Assembly (NCBI RefSeq): GCF_001647545.1
Contig: NZ_LSZH01000015.1
Coordinates: forward strand, 62,001 to 126,000
Reading direction: 5' to 3'
Source of the DNA: Acinetobacter sp. SFB
Lineage (GTDB): Bacteria > Pseudomonadota > Gammaproteobacteria > Pseudomonadales > Moraxellaceae
Length of the DNA: 64,000 bases
Below are positions 45,918-55,342 of the stretch, piece after piece. Position 1 is the first letter of the stretch. Every line of letters starts with the position of its first letter. Under the pieces are notes generated by a model. The model did no database searches. It worked only from the letters and a program-made list of their open reading frames with translations, and was not told the origin of the DNA. The position numbers and the translations under genes were made by a program.

Positions 45918-46994
45918 ATGACAGATTTTTCAACACCGATTCAGTTTGGTGAACTTAAACTTAAAAACCGTGTTGTGATGGCACCTTTGACGCGTAGCCG
46001 TGCCACTGTAGATCGTGTGCCGACCGCAATGATGGCCGAGTACTATGCACAACGTGCAAGCGCAGGTTTAATCATTTCAGAAGCAACGGTAATTTCTGAA
46101 GAAGCCAATGGCTATGAAAAAACGGCGGGCTTATTTACCGATGCGCAAGTTGAAGGCTGGAAACTGGTTACTGATGCCGTACATGCCAAAAACGGTTTGA
46201 TTGTGGCGCAATTGTGGCATGTCGGCCGGGTATCGCATCCTGATTTGTTAAAGGGTGAAACGCCGGTTTCAGCCAGTGCCGTACAACAGGCTGGTCATGT
46301 CAGCTTGTTACGTCCAAAACGTGAATACGTGGTGCCGCGTCCCCTAGAAATATCAGAAATTCAAGCGATTACCGAGCAATACAAACAGTCTGCGATTCGT
46401 GCCAAAGCTGCCGGTTTTGATGGGGTGGAATTACATGCTGCCAATGGTTATCTGATTGACCAGTTCTTGCAAACTTCAACCAATAAGCGTACCGATCTTT
46501 ATGGCGGTTCAGTTGAAAACCGTAGCCGTTTTCTGCTTGAAGTGGTGGATGCCCTAATTGAAGTCTGGGGTGCAGGTCGTGTTGGGGTGCATTTGGCACC
46601 GCGTGGCGATGAACATGATATGGGTGATGACAATGCAAAAGAAACTTTTGGTTATGCGCTAGAAGAACTCGGTAAACGTAAAATTGCCTTCTTCTTTACC
46701 CGTGAATATTTAGCCGATGACAGCATCAGTTTAGAGATGAAAGCACGTTCAAATGGTGTGCCGTATATTGCCAATATGCGTTTAAGCCGTGAAGATGCGC
46801 TTGAATTATTGGAATCGGGCAAAGCCGAAGCGGTGTCTTTTGGTAAAGCCTATATTGCCAATCCTGACCTTTTTGAGCGTTTGGTGGAAGATGAACCACT
46901 GAATGAATTGAAGTTTGAAAATATGATTGGAACCGATGTGGCAGAAGGTTATATTGATTATCCTTTCCTTAATAAACAGCTAGCCGAAAGCTAA
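45918..46994 (+). CDS. nemA: NemA-like alkene reductase (Old Yellow Enzyme family)
   Basis: FMN and NAD(P)H enzyme that reduces N-ethylmaleimide, enals and nitro compounds. 358 residues from the ATG at 45918. It shows LKNRVVMAPLTRSRA, AQLWHVGRVSHPD, FDGVELHAANGYLIDQFLQ with the substrate-binding His and Asn, NKRTDLYGGSVENRSRFLLEV, and late VSFGKAYIANPDLFERL for phosphate binding of FMN. In E. coli nemA follows the TetR-type nemR; here an ArsR-type repressor takes that place, probably in one operon. Confidence 0.93.
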   Translation: MTDFSTPIQFGELKLKNRVVMAPLTRSRATVDRVPTAMMAEYYAQRASAGLIISEATVISEEANGYEKTAGLFTDAQVEGWKLVTDAVHAKNGLIVAQLWHVGRVSHPDLLKGETPVSASAVQQAGHVSLLRPKREYVVPRPLEISEIQAITEQYKQSAIRAKAAGFDGVELHAANGYLIDQFLQTSTNKRTDLYGGSVENRSRFLLEVVDALIEVWGAGRVGVHLAPRGDEHDMGDDNAKETFGYALEELGKRKIAFFFTREYLADDSISLEMKARSNGVPYIANMRLSREDALELLESGKAEAVSFGKAYIANPDLFERLVEDEPLNELKFENMIGTDVAEGYIDYPFLNKQLAES

Positions 46995-47104
46995 GTTGAT
47001 CCAGCGGTAAAGCAGAATAAATCATTGAGCAGAGCAGAATTCATTAACATGTGGAGGCTGCTCTGTTATATTTTGCCGATTGAACACAATTAGAGGCAAC
47101 TTGT

Positions 47105-48385
47105 TTGGCTACTCCTTTTTGGTACAACGCAGCATTATCCGTCATTAAACCATTGTATCAATGGAAGATCAAAAAACGTGCGTTGAATATGGAGCAATTG
47201 CAACAAGAGTGTCTTGAGCGCTTTGGCCCTTTCCAGCCGCCTAAAAACCTGCATGCTATCTGGTTTCATGTCGTGTCAGTGGGCGAAACCAATGCGGCGC
47301 AACCTTTAATCGAACATTATTTAAAATTAGGTCATGCAGTTTTAGTGACCAATACCACCAAGACTGGCCAGGCACGTGCAAAATCCCTGTTTTTAAAAGC
47401 CCCGTATGAGCAGCTGTTTCAGGCTGTGTATTTGCCTGCAGACCAGAAACATTTGGTGCAGGCGTTTTATCAGAAATATCAGCCAAAATTATTGGCTTTG
47501 GTAGAAACTGAAATTTGGCCAAATTTAATTGATCAGGCGCAGCAATTTAAAGTGCCCTGCTTGCTGATTAATGCCCGACTTTCGGAAAAATCTGCCCAAG
47601 GCTACGGCAAAGTTCAAGCGCTGACCCGAGGCATGCTGAATGGTTTAGACCAGTTACTGGCACAAGATCAAGCGACCTTAGACCGTTTCCTAAATTTAGG
47701 CATGCCTAAAAATAAAAGTCAGGTCTTGGGCAGTATCAAGTTTGATATTCATGCACCTGAAACATCTATTCAACAGGCCGAACAACTGAAGCAAAATTGG
47801 AATTTATCGTCACGTAAAATTATTACCCTCGCCAGTACGCATGCGCCAGAAGAACAAAAACTACTGAACGCGTTAAAGCCTTATCTGATGCAAAATCCAG
47901 AGATTGTGGTCATTGTTGTGCCACGCCATCCGGAACGCTTCGATGAAGTGTTTCAGCTTGCACAAACTCTAGATCTAAAAACTCAACGTCGTAGTTTAGG
48001 TGAAGAAATTCAAACCCATACCCAAGTCTATTTAGCCGATAGTATGGGCGAGATGTGGCTGTGGTATGCCTTAAGCCAAGTCTGCTTTGTCGGCGGTTCG
48101 TTGAACGAGCCGGGCGGTGGACATAATATTTTAGAGCCGATTGCATTAAATGTACCGACAGTTTTGGGTAAAAATTACTTTAATTTCCAAACCATTGTTG
48201 ATGAATTTATCGCTGTAGGCGGTGTAAAAGTTTTAAATGATACAGAGCAGGCAGCGAAGGAATTAATTGAATTTTTGACCGATCAAGATAAAGCTGCCAG
48301 ATTAAACATTGCGGCGCAGCAGATCATGCAGAAAAATACAGGATCTTTAGCCAAGCATATTGCGGTAATTGATCAGTATCTTTAA
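47105..48385 (+). CDS. waaA: Kdo transferase WaaA
   Basis: Adds Kdo residues to lipid IVA in LPS/LOS core synthesis, at the inner face of the membrane. 426 residues from a TTG at 47105, supported by GAGG eight bases upstream. The N-terminal half carries the acceptor-side motif FHVVSVGETNAAQPLIEHYLK and VETEIWPNLI. The GT-B donor half has ASTHAPEEQKLLNAL, VVPRHPERFDEV and FVGGSLNEPGGGHNILEPIALNVPTVLG. It is complete. Confidence 0.95.
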   Translation: MATPFWYNAALSVIKPLYQWKIKKRALNMEQLQQECLERFGPFQPPKNLHAIWFHVVSVGETNAAQPLIEHYLKLGHAVLVTNTTKTGQARAKSLFLKAPYEQLFQAVYLPADQKHLVQAFYQKYQPKLLALVETEIWPNLIDQAQQFKVPCLLINARLSEKSAQGYGKVQALTRGMLNGLDQLLAQDQATLDRFLNLGMPKNKSQVLGSIKFDIHAPETSIQQAEQLKQNWNLSSRKIITLASTHAPEEQKLLNALKPYLMQNPEIVVIVVPRHPERFDEVFQLAQTLDLKTQRRSLGEEIQTHTQVYLADSMGEMWLWYALSQVCFVGGSLNEPGGGHNILEPIALNVPTVLGKNYFNFQTIVDEFIAVGGVKVLNDTEQAAKELIEFLTDQDKAARLNIAAQQIMQKNTGSLAKHIAVIDQYL

Positions 48386-48454
48386 AAATAATCTCAGATC
48401 AAAGCATTCACGACCTCAAAAGTCAGGATAGGTTCTTATTTTGTCGTGTAGGTC

Positions 48455-48549
48455 TTTGCTACTTTTAAAAGATTAAAAGTAGCAAAAATCTTTTGCAGTG
48501 CTGAAGGTACATCCTGTACCTCAGCACTGCGGGCGACATCCATGTCGCC
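48455..48549. repeat. cluster of three extragenic palindromes
   Basis: Three hairpins stand in a row between waaA and rsmE. The first is TTTGCTACTTTTAA/TTAAAAGTAGCAAA, 14 bp, 48455-48486. The second is GCAGTGCTGA(A)GGTAC/GTACCTCAGCACTGC, 15 bp with one bulge, 48495-48530. The third is GGCGACAT/ATGTCGCC, 8 bp with a 2-base loop, 48532-48549. This looks like a REP-type repetitive element rather than a simple terminator. I see no second copy in this window. Confidence 0.65.
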
Positions 48550-48593
48550 TTCCGCGGTAGCATAGAGCATCACATTTTTTAAAGCTGAGTCTT

Positions 48594-49307
48594 ATGAACA
48601 TCGTCCTTCTTGACCCGCGTCAAACTGAATCAGAGCTTTGGTCGATTACCTCGAAACGTCAGCTGGAACATTTAAAACAGCATATTGATGTGCAACTCGG
48701 TGACAGCTTAAAAGTGGGCATTCGTGAAGGAAAGCGCTATCTGACTGAAATTGTGGAAGTGACTGAACAAGCGATAAAATTAAAACCCATTAAAGAAGAG
48801 CGTGTGGCTGAAAAACTTCCAGTCACTTTAATTGTGGCGATGCCGCGTCCAAAAGTACTACGCCGTTTAATTATGGATAGCGTGACCTTGGGGGTAGAAA
48901 AAATTATTCTTTTGCACAGTTATCGGGTGGATAAAAGCTATTGGCAAACCCCGTTTTTACAACAGCTAGATCAGTACGTGACTCTAGGTTTAGAACAGGC
49001 CGGGGATACCATTGCACCGAAAATTGAAATCTATAAACGCTTTAAACCTTTTGTAGAAGATGTGCTGCCCAGTTTAATTACCGCAAATTGTCCAGCTTAT
49101 GTGGCCCATCCGTATGCAGACATGAAAATGCCATTTGCGATTGATCATCCCTGTACGATTGTGATTGGCCCCGAAGGCGGCTTTATTCCCTATGAAGTGG
49201 ATTTACTGATAAAAAACGGCTGCCAAGCGGTGAGCTTAGGCAACCGTATTATTCGAACCGAAACCGTAATTCCTTACGTACTTGGTCGCTTATTTAGCAC
49301 GTGCTGA
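48594..49307 (+). CDS. rsmE: 16S rRNA (uracil-1498-N3)-methyltransferase RsmE
   Basis: SPOUT-class methyltransferase of the small ribosomal subunit. 237 residues. An N-terminal PUA-like domain (QLEHLKQHIDVQLGDSLKVGI) precedes the knotted domain with ALPRP-type VAMPRPKVLRRLIMDSVTLGV, TIVIGPEGGFIPYEVDLL and VSLGNRIIRTETVIPYVLG, which binds S-adenosylmethionine. Its 3' end overlaps the opposing mscS-like gene by 18 bases. Confidence 0.95.
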   Translation: MNIVLLDPRQTESELWSITSKRQLEHLKQHIDVQLGDSLKVGIREGKRYLTEIVEVTEQAIKLKPIKEERVAEKLPVTLIVAMPRPKVLRRLIMDSVTLGVEKIILLHSYRVDKSYWQTPFLQQLDQYVTLGLEQAGDTIAPKIEIYKRFKPFVEDVLPSLITANCPAYVAHPYADMKMPFAIDHPCTIVIGPEGGFIPYEVDLLIKNGCQAVSLGNRIIRTETVIPYVLGRLFSTC

Positions 49308-50264
49308 TTCAGTCGCTTCAGCTTCACTGCCCCGATACACTTTCACTTCCTGTACTGGGTAAGGAATAGAAATATTGTGTTCCGCGAAGGCTTTAATCAC
49401 CTGTTCCTGAACTTCGCTGATAGAGGCCGACGTGCTAGTTTCAGTGGTATCGACCCACCAGCGCACATTCAGGTTGATTGAGAAATCTGCAAGCGCACTG
49501 ACATTGACACTAAACGCAGGCTGGCTAAGGATGCTCTGGTTTTTATCCAAAAGGGTCATAATGATATTTTTGGCTTTCTGAATATCATCTTCATAGCCAA
49601 TGCCGACTACAAACTCACAACGGCGACGTTGATAGGCGGTATTTACTGTCACTGCACTGGTATAAACAGTGGCATTTGGAATCACAATACGACGACCATC
49701 GGGGGAGCGTAAAAAAGTTGCACGAATCTGAATGTCTTCAACCGTACCTTCCATGCCCGATACGATAATGTCATCACCAATTTTGAACGGTTCGCCCAGT
49801 AAAATTAGAATACCGGAAAGCAGGTTTTGGAAGATGTCTTTGAACGCGAAACCGATCGCAACCGAACCAATCCCCAATGCGCTCATCAGCTGACCCGGGG
49901 TGAATCCTGGAATGGCAATGACCATGGCAATCAGGAAACCAAAGAACATGATGGCTGAACTACCGACCCGGTTGAGCACCAGGACTAAATTCTGTTTGGT
50001 GTAGCTGCGGTCTGTTAAAGCTTTACGGACAAAAAATTTAAACAATTTTGACAGTAAATAGAAAATCGTAAACACCACCAGCGCAATACAGATATAAGGT
50101 AAACGTTCCCAGAATGCCTCGACAAATTTATCGATGGTCGAATAGGCATCATTGTATTTTGCTGTGTGTTTAAGTACGGTTTGTGCCGTTTTTTCACCTG
50201 CTTCGTGCAACAAATCTGATGTGCCTTGAGTTACTTCACTCAAGGCATTGTTTTGTTCAGCCAC
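49290..50264 (-). CDS. MscS-family mechanosensitive channel
   Basis: 324 residues, inner membrane. After a helical N-terminus come hydrophobic segments at about residues 55-75 and 95-115. The pore-lining TM3 follows, with GIGSVAIGFAFKDIFQNLLSG. The MscS beta domain is seen as FKIGDDIIVSGMEGTVEDIQIRATFLRSPDGRRIVIPN, and an alpha/beta domain ends near PYPVQEVKVY. The length is close to E. coli MscS plus a small extension. It should act as a low-threshold osmotic safety valve. It converges on rsmE with 18 bases overlapping. Confidence 0.93.
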   Translation of the reverse strand: MAEQNNALSEVTQGTSDLLHEAGEKTAQTVLKHTAKYNDAYSTIDKFVEAFWERLPYICIALVVFTIFYLLSKLFKFFVRKALTDRSYTKQNLVLVLNRVGSSAIMFFGFLIAMVIAIPGFTPGQLMSALGIGSVAIGFAFKDIFQNLLSGILILLGEPFKIGDDIIVSGMEGTVEDIQIRATFLRSPDGRRIVIPNATVYTSAVTVNTAYQRRRCEFVVGIGYEDDIQKAKNIIMTLLDKNQSILSQPAFSVNVSALADFSINLNVRWWVDTTETSTSASISEVQEQVIKAFAEHNISIPYPVQEVKVYRGSEAEATESARAK

Positions 50265-50375
50265 TGGTTTTCCGAATGATAAAAATTATGCGCTATTTTG
50301 CCTGAAACTCACTCATAATTTAAGCCGTAATAAAACGTATTACCGGACATTTTGTCAGAAAACTGTCAGCAGCTT

Positions 50376-50957
50376 TTAAAAATACTGAGTGCCTTTTTGA
50401 ATGACTTCTTGCGGCATTTCCAGTTCGCCGGCACCAAACATATAAGAGACGATGCTGCCTGAAGCCAAGAAACTTAACACAGTGATAATAATCATCAGCC
50501 ACGCCAGTATTTTTTCCCAGACCGGGGTTTCACGCGGCAAACCATAATTGTTGAGACCCTTGGTGCCTGAGGCTAAAAGCAGATATAGACCCATAAAAAT
50601 ATTCAGTAGCGGCACCAGAAACAACAGAATTAGCCAGCCACTGCGGTTCAGGTCATGCAAACGACGTACTGTAATCACCATCAAAAAATAGATGTACAGT
50701 ACCAAAATCACCACGAAGCCGATTCCTGCTAGCCCGGTTAAAGTATTCACAAACTGATTGTCGACCGAGAGGGTAGTCAGGTTGAAAATACCCATGGTCA
50801 GGCTAAGTGCAATGGTGGCAAAGAAAGTAATTAAGTGAATAAAGCCATACCAGCCGATTGAACTCAAGCGACCAAAACGACCTTCTGGAGATAATGGATT
50901 ATCTGAACGTGTCGGTTGCGGTCGGGAAAAAAAGGGGGATGAGTCTTGCGGGTTCAT
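50376..50957 (-). CDS. DUF805 membrane protein
   Basis: 193 residues. A polar N-terminus (SPFFSRPQPTRSDNPLSPEGRFGRLS) leads to the DUF805 core. This has RFGRLSSIGWYGFIHLITFF, a motif-rich loop TVRRLHDLNRSGWLILLFLVPLLN and LASGTKGLNNYG, with about four membrane segments. The RRLHDLNRSGW signature is diagnostic. Function is unknown. It precedes mscS on the same strand after about 110 bases and is divergent from acs. Confidence 0.9.
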   Translation of the reverse strand: MNPQDSSPFFSRPQPTRSDNPLSPEGRFGRLSSIGWYGFIHLITFFATIALSLTMGIFNLTTLSVDNQFVNTLTGLAGIGFVVILVLYIYFLMVITVRRLHDLNRSGWLILLFLVPLLNIFMGLYLLLASGTKGLNNYGLPRETPVWEKILAWLMIIITVLSFLASGSIVSYMFGAGELEMPQEVIQKGTQYF

Positions 50958-51123
50958 ATGCTTTTCCGAGTAAGAGTGAGCTAAGAAAATGGAGGTTGGG
51001 GTACAGCATTGAAAGCATTTTCTTGTTAAATTATAAGATCAAATGAACAGATCAGATACGAATAAGACCATTTTTGTTGTTGTATACGATAAGCAGTCTG
51101 TGTTTTAAATTATATAAATAAAC

Positions 51124-51169
51124 TACGACCAAAGCATGATTGAAGCGGTTGAAAAATAATCGCCATACT
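51124..51169 (+). promoter_or_regulatory. candidate CrbR-activated acs promoter
   Basis: TACGACCAAAG (51124-51134) stands five bases before a -35-like TTGAAG (51140-51145). An 18-base spacer leads to a -10-like CATACT (51164-51169). The box is centred near -47, a class II activator position. ACGACCAAAG recurs exactly upstream of yjcH-actP. Confidence 0.6.
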
Positions 51170-51244
51170 GTGTGTATGCATTTAATAAAATCAATAACGT
51201 GGCATAGCATCTCGTGATGAGATGAAAAAAGCAAGGAAGTACCT

Positions 51245-53188
51245 ATGAAAGAGATCTATCCTGTACCAGAAGAATTTAAAAAAACCGCTCGTACCACCGA
51301 GTCTGAATATTTCGAGCGTTATCAACAATCCATTGATCAGCCTGATGAATATTGGGCAGAGCAAGCCAATAAACTGGACTGGATTAAACCTTTTAGCCAA
51401 GTCAAAAATACCAGCTTCGACAAGGATAATTTCAAGATCGAATGGTTTGCCGATGGGCAGCTTAATCTGAGTGCCAATTGTCTAGACCGTCATTTAAAAG
51501 AACATCCGCATAAGCCGGCAATTATCTGGGAAGGCGATCATCCTTCACGACATAAAATTATTTCCTTTAAAGAACTACATGATGAAACCTGCCGTTTTGC
51601 CAATGTGCTCAAAAAACATGGAGTGACCAAAGGCGACCGTGTGGTGCTGTATATGCCCATGACCTCTGAAGCTGCTATTTCCATGCTGGCATGTGCACGA
51701 ATTGGTGCGGTGCACTGTGTAGTATTTGGCGGTTTCTCGCCAGACTCACTGGCCAGCCGGATTGAAGACTGTCAGGCAAAAGTCGTGATTACTGCCGATT
51801 CCGGCATGCGCGGTGGCAAGCCGATTCCACTGAAAGAAAATGTTGATGCTGCACTCAATGTGCAGGGAACTGAATCGGTTCAAAATGTGATAGTGGTGCA
51901 CCGTACCGGCAATCCGATTGAACTTAAGGAAGGACGTGACCTGTGGTATCACATGGAAATCATGTCGGTCAATGAAATCTGCCCGCCTGAACCGATGAAT
52001 GCGGAAGATCCTTTATTTATTCTGTATACCTCGGGTTCAACTGGAAAACCGAAAGGAGTGTTACATAGCACTGGCGGTTATCTGACTTATGTAAACTCGA
52101 CTTTCCGCGAAGTTTTCGATATCAAGCAGGATGATGTGTTCTGGTGTACCGCAGATGTAGGCTGGATTACCGGACATTCCTATGTACTGTATGGGCCATT
52201 GTCTAACGGTACCACCACAGTCATGTTTGAAGGTGTGCCGCAATATCCGACCTGGGCACGTACTGGGCATATTGTTGACAAGCACAATGTCACCATTCTC
52301 TATACCGCACCAACCGCGATTCGCGCCATGATGCGTGAAGGTGATGCCTTTGTCCGCGAAAGTGACCGCAGCAGTTTGCGTTTAATCGGTTCCGTGGGTG
52401 AGCCGATTAATCCGGAAGCATGGAATTGGTATTACACGGTGGTGGGTGAAAGCCGTTGTCCCGTCGTCGATACTTGGTGGCAAACCGAAACTGGCGGGAT
52501 TTTAATTTCACCATTACCTGGAGCCACAGATTTAAAACCGGGTTCGGCTACCCGTCCATTATTTGGCATACAACCCGCTATTGTCGATGCAGAAGGTAAA
52601 GAACTGGAAGGTGAAGCGGAAGGGAACCTGATTATCAAGGATTCCTGGCCAGGTCAGATGCGCACCATTTGGGGTGATCCGGAGCGTTTTATTGAAGCCT
52701 ACTTCTCGACTTATCCGGGAACTTATTTTACCGGAGACGGTGCACGTCGTGATAAAGATGGCTATTACTGGATTACCGGTCGGGTGGATGATGTGCTGAA
52801 TGTTTCTGGACACCGTTTAGGCACGGCAGAAGTAGAAAGTGCCTTGGTGGCGCATGAGCATGTCGCTGAAGCTGCGGTCGTCGGTATGCCGCATGATATT
52901 AAAGGTCAGGGCATTTGTGCATTCGTGACCTTACAAGCCGATTTTGAAGAATCTGACGAGCTACGTAAGGAGCTGATCCAGTGGGTGCGTAAGGTGTTAG
53001 GACCCGTCGCTACACCGGATGCCTTGTATTGGGCACCGGCCTTACCTAAAACCCGTTCCGGTAAAATCATGCGTCGCATTTTAAGAAAAATTGCTGCCAA
53101 TGAGCTGGATACGTTGGGGGATACCTCAACCTTGGCCGATCCACAGGTGGTAGACAATCTGATCGCGACCGTCTATCCCGACAAGTAA
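51245..53188 (+). CDS. acs: acetyl-CoA synthetase
   Basis: AMP-forming enzyme activating acetate through acetyl-AMP. 647 residues. It shows the ATP loop [69 protein letters not shown] in outline, and the C-terminal catalytic lysine in [17 protein letters not shown], the site of inhibitory acetylation by Pat-type enzymes. It starts after AAGGAAG. Its promoter carries the same box as the acetate permease operon 12 kb away, and the predicted regulators lie between them. Confidence 0.98.
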   Translation: MKEIYPVPEEFKKTARTTESEYFERYQQSIDQPDEYWAEQANKLDWIKPFSQVKNTSFDKDNFKIEWFADGQLNLSANCLDRHLKEHPHKPAIIWEGDHPSRHKIISFKELHDETCRFANVLKKHGVTKGDRVVLYMPMTSEAAISMLACARIGAVHCVVFGGFSPDSLASRIEDCQAKVVITADSGMRGGKPIPLKENVDAALNVQGTESVQNVIVVHRTGNPIELKEGRDLWYHMEIMSVNEICPPEPMNAEDPLFILYTSGSTGKPKGVLHSTGGYLTYVNSTFREVFDIKQDDVFWCTADVGWITGHSYVLYGPLSNGTTTVMFEGVPQYPTWARTGHIVDKHNVTILYTAPTAIRAMMREGDAFVRESDRSSLRLIGSVGEPINPEAWNWYYTVVGESRCPVVDTWWQTETGGILISPLPGATDLKPGSATRPLFGIQPAIVDAEGKELEGEAEGNLIIKDSWPGQMRTIWGDPERFIEAYFSTYPGTYFTGDGARRDKDGYYWITGRVDDVLNVSGHRLGTAEVESALVAHEHVAEAAVVGMPHDIKGQGICAFVTLQADFEESDELRKELIQWVRKVLGPVATPDALYWAPALPKTRSGKIMRRILRKIAANELDTLGDTSTLADPQVVDNLIATVYPDK

Positions 53189-53203
53189 GCGATTTGATTC
53201 ATG

Positions 53204-53226
53204 ACCGCCTGTATTTTTCAGGCGGT
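53204..53226 (+). terminator. intrinsic terminator of acs
   Basis: ACCGCCTG/CAGGCGGT with a 7-base loop followed by ATTTTATTTT. Confidence 0.88.
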
Positions 53227-53319
53227 ATTTTATTTTGCGTATAAAGATTGCAGGCATTGAGATAAAGCAGCAAAAACTCATCTGCTAAACTAAACACACA
53301 GGAATAATCAGACCATATT

Positions 53320-54501
53320 ATGAATGCTTCAACATCGTTAAGCTCAGCTCACCCGATTGAGATCGCCCGACAACTTGCCGAACAGTTTGCAACCACTGCG
53401 GCTGAACGTGACAAACAGGGCGGCAACCCAAAATTGGAGCGTGATTTAATTCGTCAAAGTGGCTTATTGGGTCTTTCTATTCCTACCCAACATGGTGGAC
53501 AAGGGGCAGACTGGAAAACGATTTTTCAAACCATTCAGACCATTGCCCGAGTGGATAGTTCACTGGCGCATGTTTATGGTTTTCACCATTTATTGATTGC
53601 AACGGTGCAACTGTTTTCACAACCTGAGCAATATGCAACATGGTTTGAGCAAACAGCACAACAAAATCTGTTTTGGGGCAATGCTTTAAATCCGCTGGAT
53701 CGACGAACCACGGCAGTCAAAGTTTCCGAAAATGAATACGTATTTCATGGCGATAAAAGCTTTTGTTCAGGCTCGATGGATTCGGATATCCTGCTTTGCT
53801 CAGGTTATAACGAGGATGGAAAATTACTGATAGGGGTGATTCCAACTGCGCGTGACGGAGTGAGCTTTTTAGGTGACTGGAACAATATGGGGCAACGCCA
53901 GACCGACAGCGGAACCAGTCATTTCGAGCAGGTCAAAATTCAGCAGCATGAATTGCTGCTCAATCCGGGGCCACTCAGCACACCTTATTCGAGCTTGCGT
54001 CCTCTGGTGGCACAGCTCATCTTTGTGCATCTGTTCTTGGGCGTGGCAGAAGGTGCCTTTGAAACTGCAAAACAAACCGTACAAACTCAAAAAGCATGGT
54101 CAAAATCTTTGGCTGAAAATGCTGTGAATGATCCCTTTACCCAAAAGCATTTTGCCGAGTTTTATGTACAGCTTGAAGGCGTGCGTTTATTGGCAAATAA
54201 AGCGGTGGAGACGCTGCAAAATGCCTGGGATATAGGTGAGAAATTAACAGCCGAGCAACGCGGTGAAGTCAGCATTGCCATTGCCACTGCAAAAATTGCT
54301 GCGACCCATACTTCGCTATTTATCACTCAGAACATTTTTCAGGTGATGGGCGCACGTGCGACCACAGCCAAACTGAATTTAGGTCGTTTCTGGCGCAATG
54401 TCCGTACCCAGACGCTACATGATCCGATTGATTATAAATATCAGGAAGTCGGGGAATGGCTATTGACCGGTAAAGTACCAGATCCGAGTTTCTATTCTTG
54501 A
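53320..54501 (+). CDS. acyl-CoA-dehydrogenase-fold flavoprotein, SfnC/DszC-like
   Basis: 393 residues of the acyl-CoA dehydrogenase fold. An N-terminal helical domain (LIRQSGLLGLSIPTQHGGQGADWKTIFQTI), a beta domain with FHGDKSFCSGSMDSDILLCSGYN and DSGTSHFEQVKI, and a C-terminal four-helix bundle with NIFQVMGARATTAKLNLGRFWRNVRTQTLHDPIDYK are seen. This matches SfnC and DszC-type flavin-dependent monooxygenases rather than true fatty-acid dehydrogenases. The nearby sfnG and msuE genes support a role in sulfur scavenging. It is monocistronic with its own terminator. Confidence 0.82.
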   Translation: MNASTSLSSAHPIEIARQLAEQFATTAAERDKQGGNPKLERDLIRQSGLLGLSIPTQHGGQGADWKTIFQTIQTIARVDSSLAHVYGFHHLLIATVQLFSQPEQYATWFEQTAQQNLFWGNALNPLDRRTTAVKVSENEYVFHGDKSFCSGSMDSDILLCSGYNEDGKLLIGVIPTARDGVSFLGDWNNMGQRQTDSGTSHFEQVKIQQHELLLNPGPLSTPYSSLRPLVAQLIFVHLFLGVAEGAFETAKQTVQTQKAWSKSLAENAVNDPFTQKHFAEFYVQLEGVRLLANKAVETLQNAWDIGEKLTAEQRGEVSIAIATAKIAATHTSLFITQNIFQVMGARATTAKLNLGRFWRNVRTQTLHDPIDYKYQEVGEWLLTGKVPDPSFYS

Positions 54502-54523
54502 CGTGGTATTTTATCCGAAACTC

Positions 54524-54550
54524 AAAAAGCCTTTAGATAAAGGCTTTTTT
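54524..54550 (+). terminator. intrinsic terminator of the SfnC-like gene
   Basis: AAAAAGCCTTT, AGAT loop, AAAGGCTTTTT: an 11-bp stem in the gap before the convergent riboflavin synthase gene. The A tract lets it serve that gene too. Confidence 0.9.
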
Positions 54551-54584
54551 ATTATGCAACTCGGTAAAAATTGAAAAATAAGGC

Positions 54585-55205
54585 TTAACGCTGATGGATA
54601 TTTTCTAAGGTATCGACCAAAGTTCGGGTCATTTGGTCAATTTCATAATTTACTTCATCACCAGCTTGGGCATCTTTCCAGGTGGTTAAACGAAGCGTTT
54701 CAGGAATCAGATCGACCGAAATTTCATGGGTTTCGCGGTCGACACGGTTAATGGTGAGACTGCAACCATTTAGCCCTATAAAACCTTTTAAGAAGAAATA
54801 TTTGATATTACCGTTTGGAATCTGAAGGTCAATGTGGAAAGTCTCACCGCGCCGTTCCAGTTGCTTGATCCGAGCAGTGCCTTCGATGTGTCCATACAGG
54901 TTATGTCCGCCGTTTTCAGCACCCACTTTGGCAGAACGCTCAATATTAATCTGATCATCGACTTTTAAATTCTTTAGGCTGGTGAGTGCTAGAGTGACCT
55001 CGGAAATATCAAAATGAATTTGATTCAGTGCAGTATCAATGGTGGTGACGGTTAGACATACGCCATTAATCGCAACACTTGCACCAATAAAAATATCGCC
55101 AAAAAAGTGATGTTGGTTGCTGACCACAATGGTAATAAAACCATCACCTTTTTTAATTTCAATGATTTTTTCCAAGCCTTGAACAATACCTGTATACATT
55201 GACAT
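54585..55205 (-). CDS. ribC: riboflavin synthase, alpha-subunit type
   Basis: Dismutates two 6,7-dimethyl-8-ribityllumazines to riboflavin. 206 residues in two similar barrels. Barrel 1 has MYTGIVQGLEKI, GASVAINGVCLTVT and GGHNLYGHIEGTARI; barrel 2 has YFFLKGFIGLNGCSLTINRV and LIPETLRLTTW. Active-site features resemble E. coli RibC, so it looks functional rather than a lumazine-binding relative. It stands in the sulfone module, where FMN demand is high, but a terminator separates it from sfnG. Whether the genome has another copy cannot be told here. Confidence 0.9.
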   Translation of the reverse strand: MSMYTGIVQGLEKIIEIKKGDGFITIVVSNQHHFFGDIFIGASVAINGVCLTVTTIDTALNQIHFDISEVTLALTSLKNLKVDDQINIERSAKVGAENGGHNLYGHIEGTARIKQLERRGETFHIDLQIPNGNIKYFFLKGFIGLNGCSLTINRVDRETHEISVDLIPETLRLTTWKDAQAGDEVNYEIDQMTRTLVDTLENIHQR

Positions 55206-55267
55206 TTTCCTTATTCAGATGACTGCGATTGTAAGTAGCAATCTGTAATATGACTACTGTATTTGCA

Positions 55268-55298
55268 TAAAAAACCCCTCAAGCCGAGCCTTGAGGGG
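55268..55298 (-). terminator. intrinsic terminator of msuE-sfnG
   Basis: On the minus strand, CCCCTCAAG/CTTGAGGGG with a 6-base loop is followed by a T tract (plus-strand As at 55268-55274), 45 bases past the sfnG stop. Confidence 0.9.
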
Positions 55299-55342
55299 AA
55301 AATGGAGCTACTTTTTATTCTTCTTATTATTCTCAAAAGTGG

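Noticed and set aside
54607..54620. TCGACCAAAG within the riboflavin synthase gene as another acetate box
   Set aside because: First base differs, it is inside a coding region, and no promoter is near.
54585..55205. Lumazine-protein or fluorescent-protein relative instead of riboflavin synthase
   Set aside because: Both barrels keep motifs close to E. coli RibC, so an active enzyme is the simpler reading.
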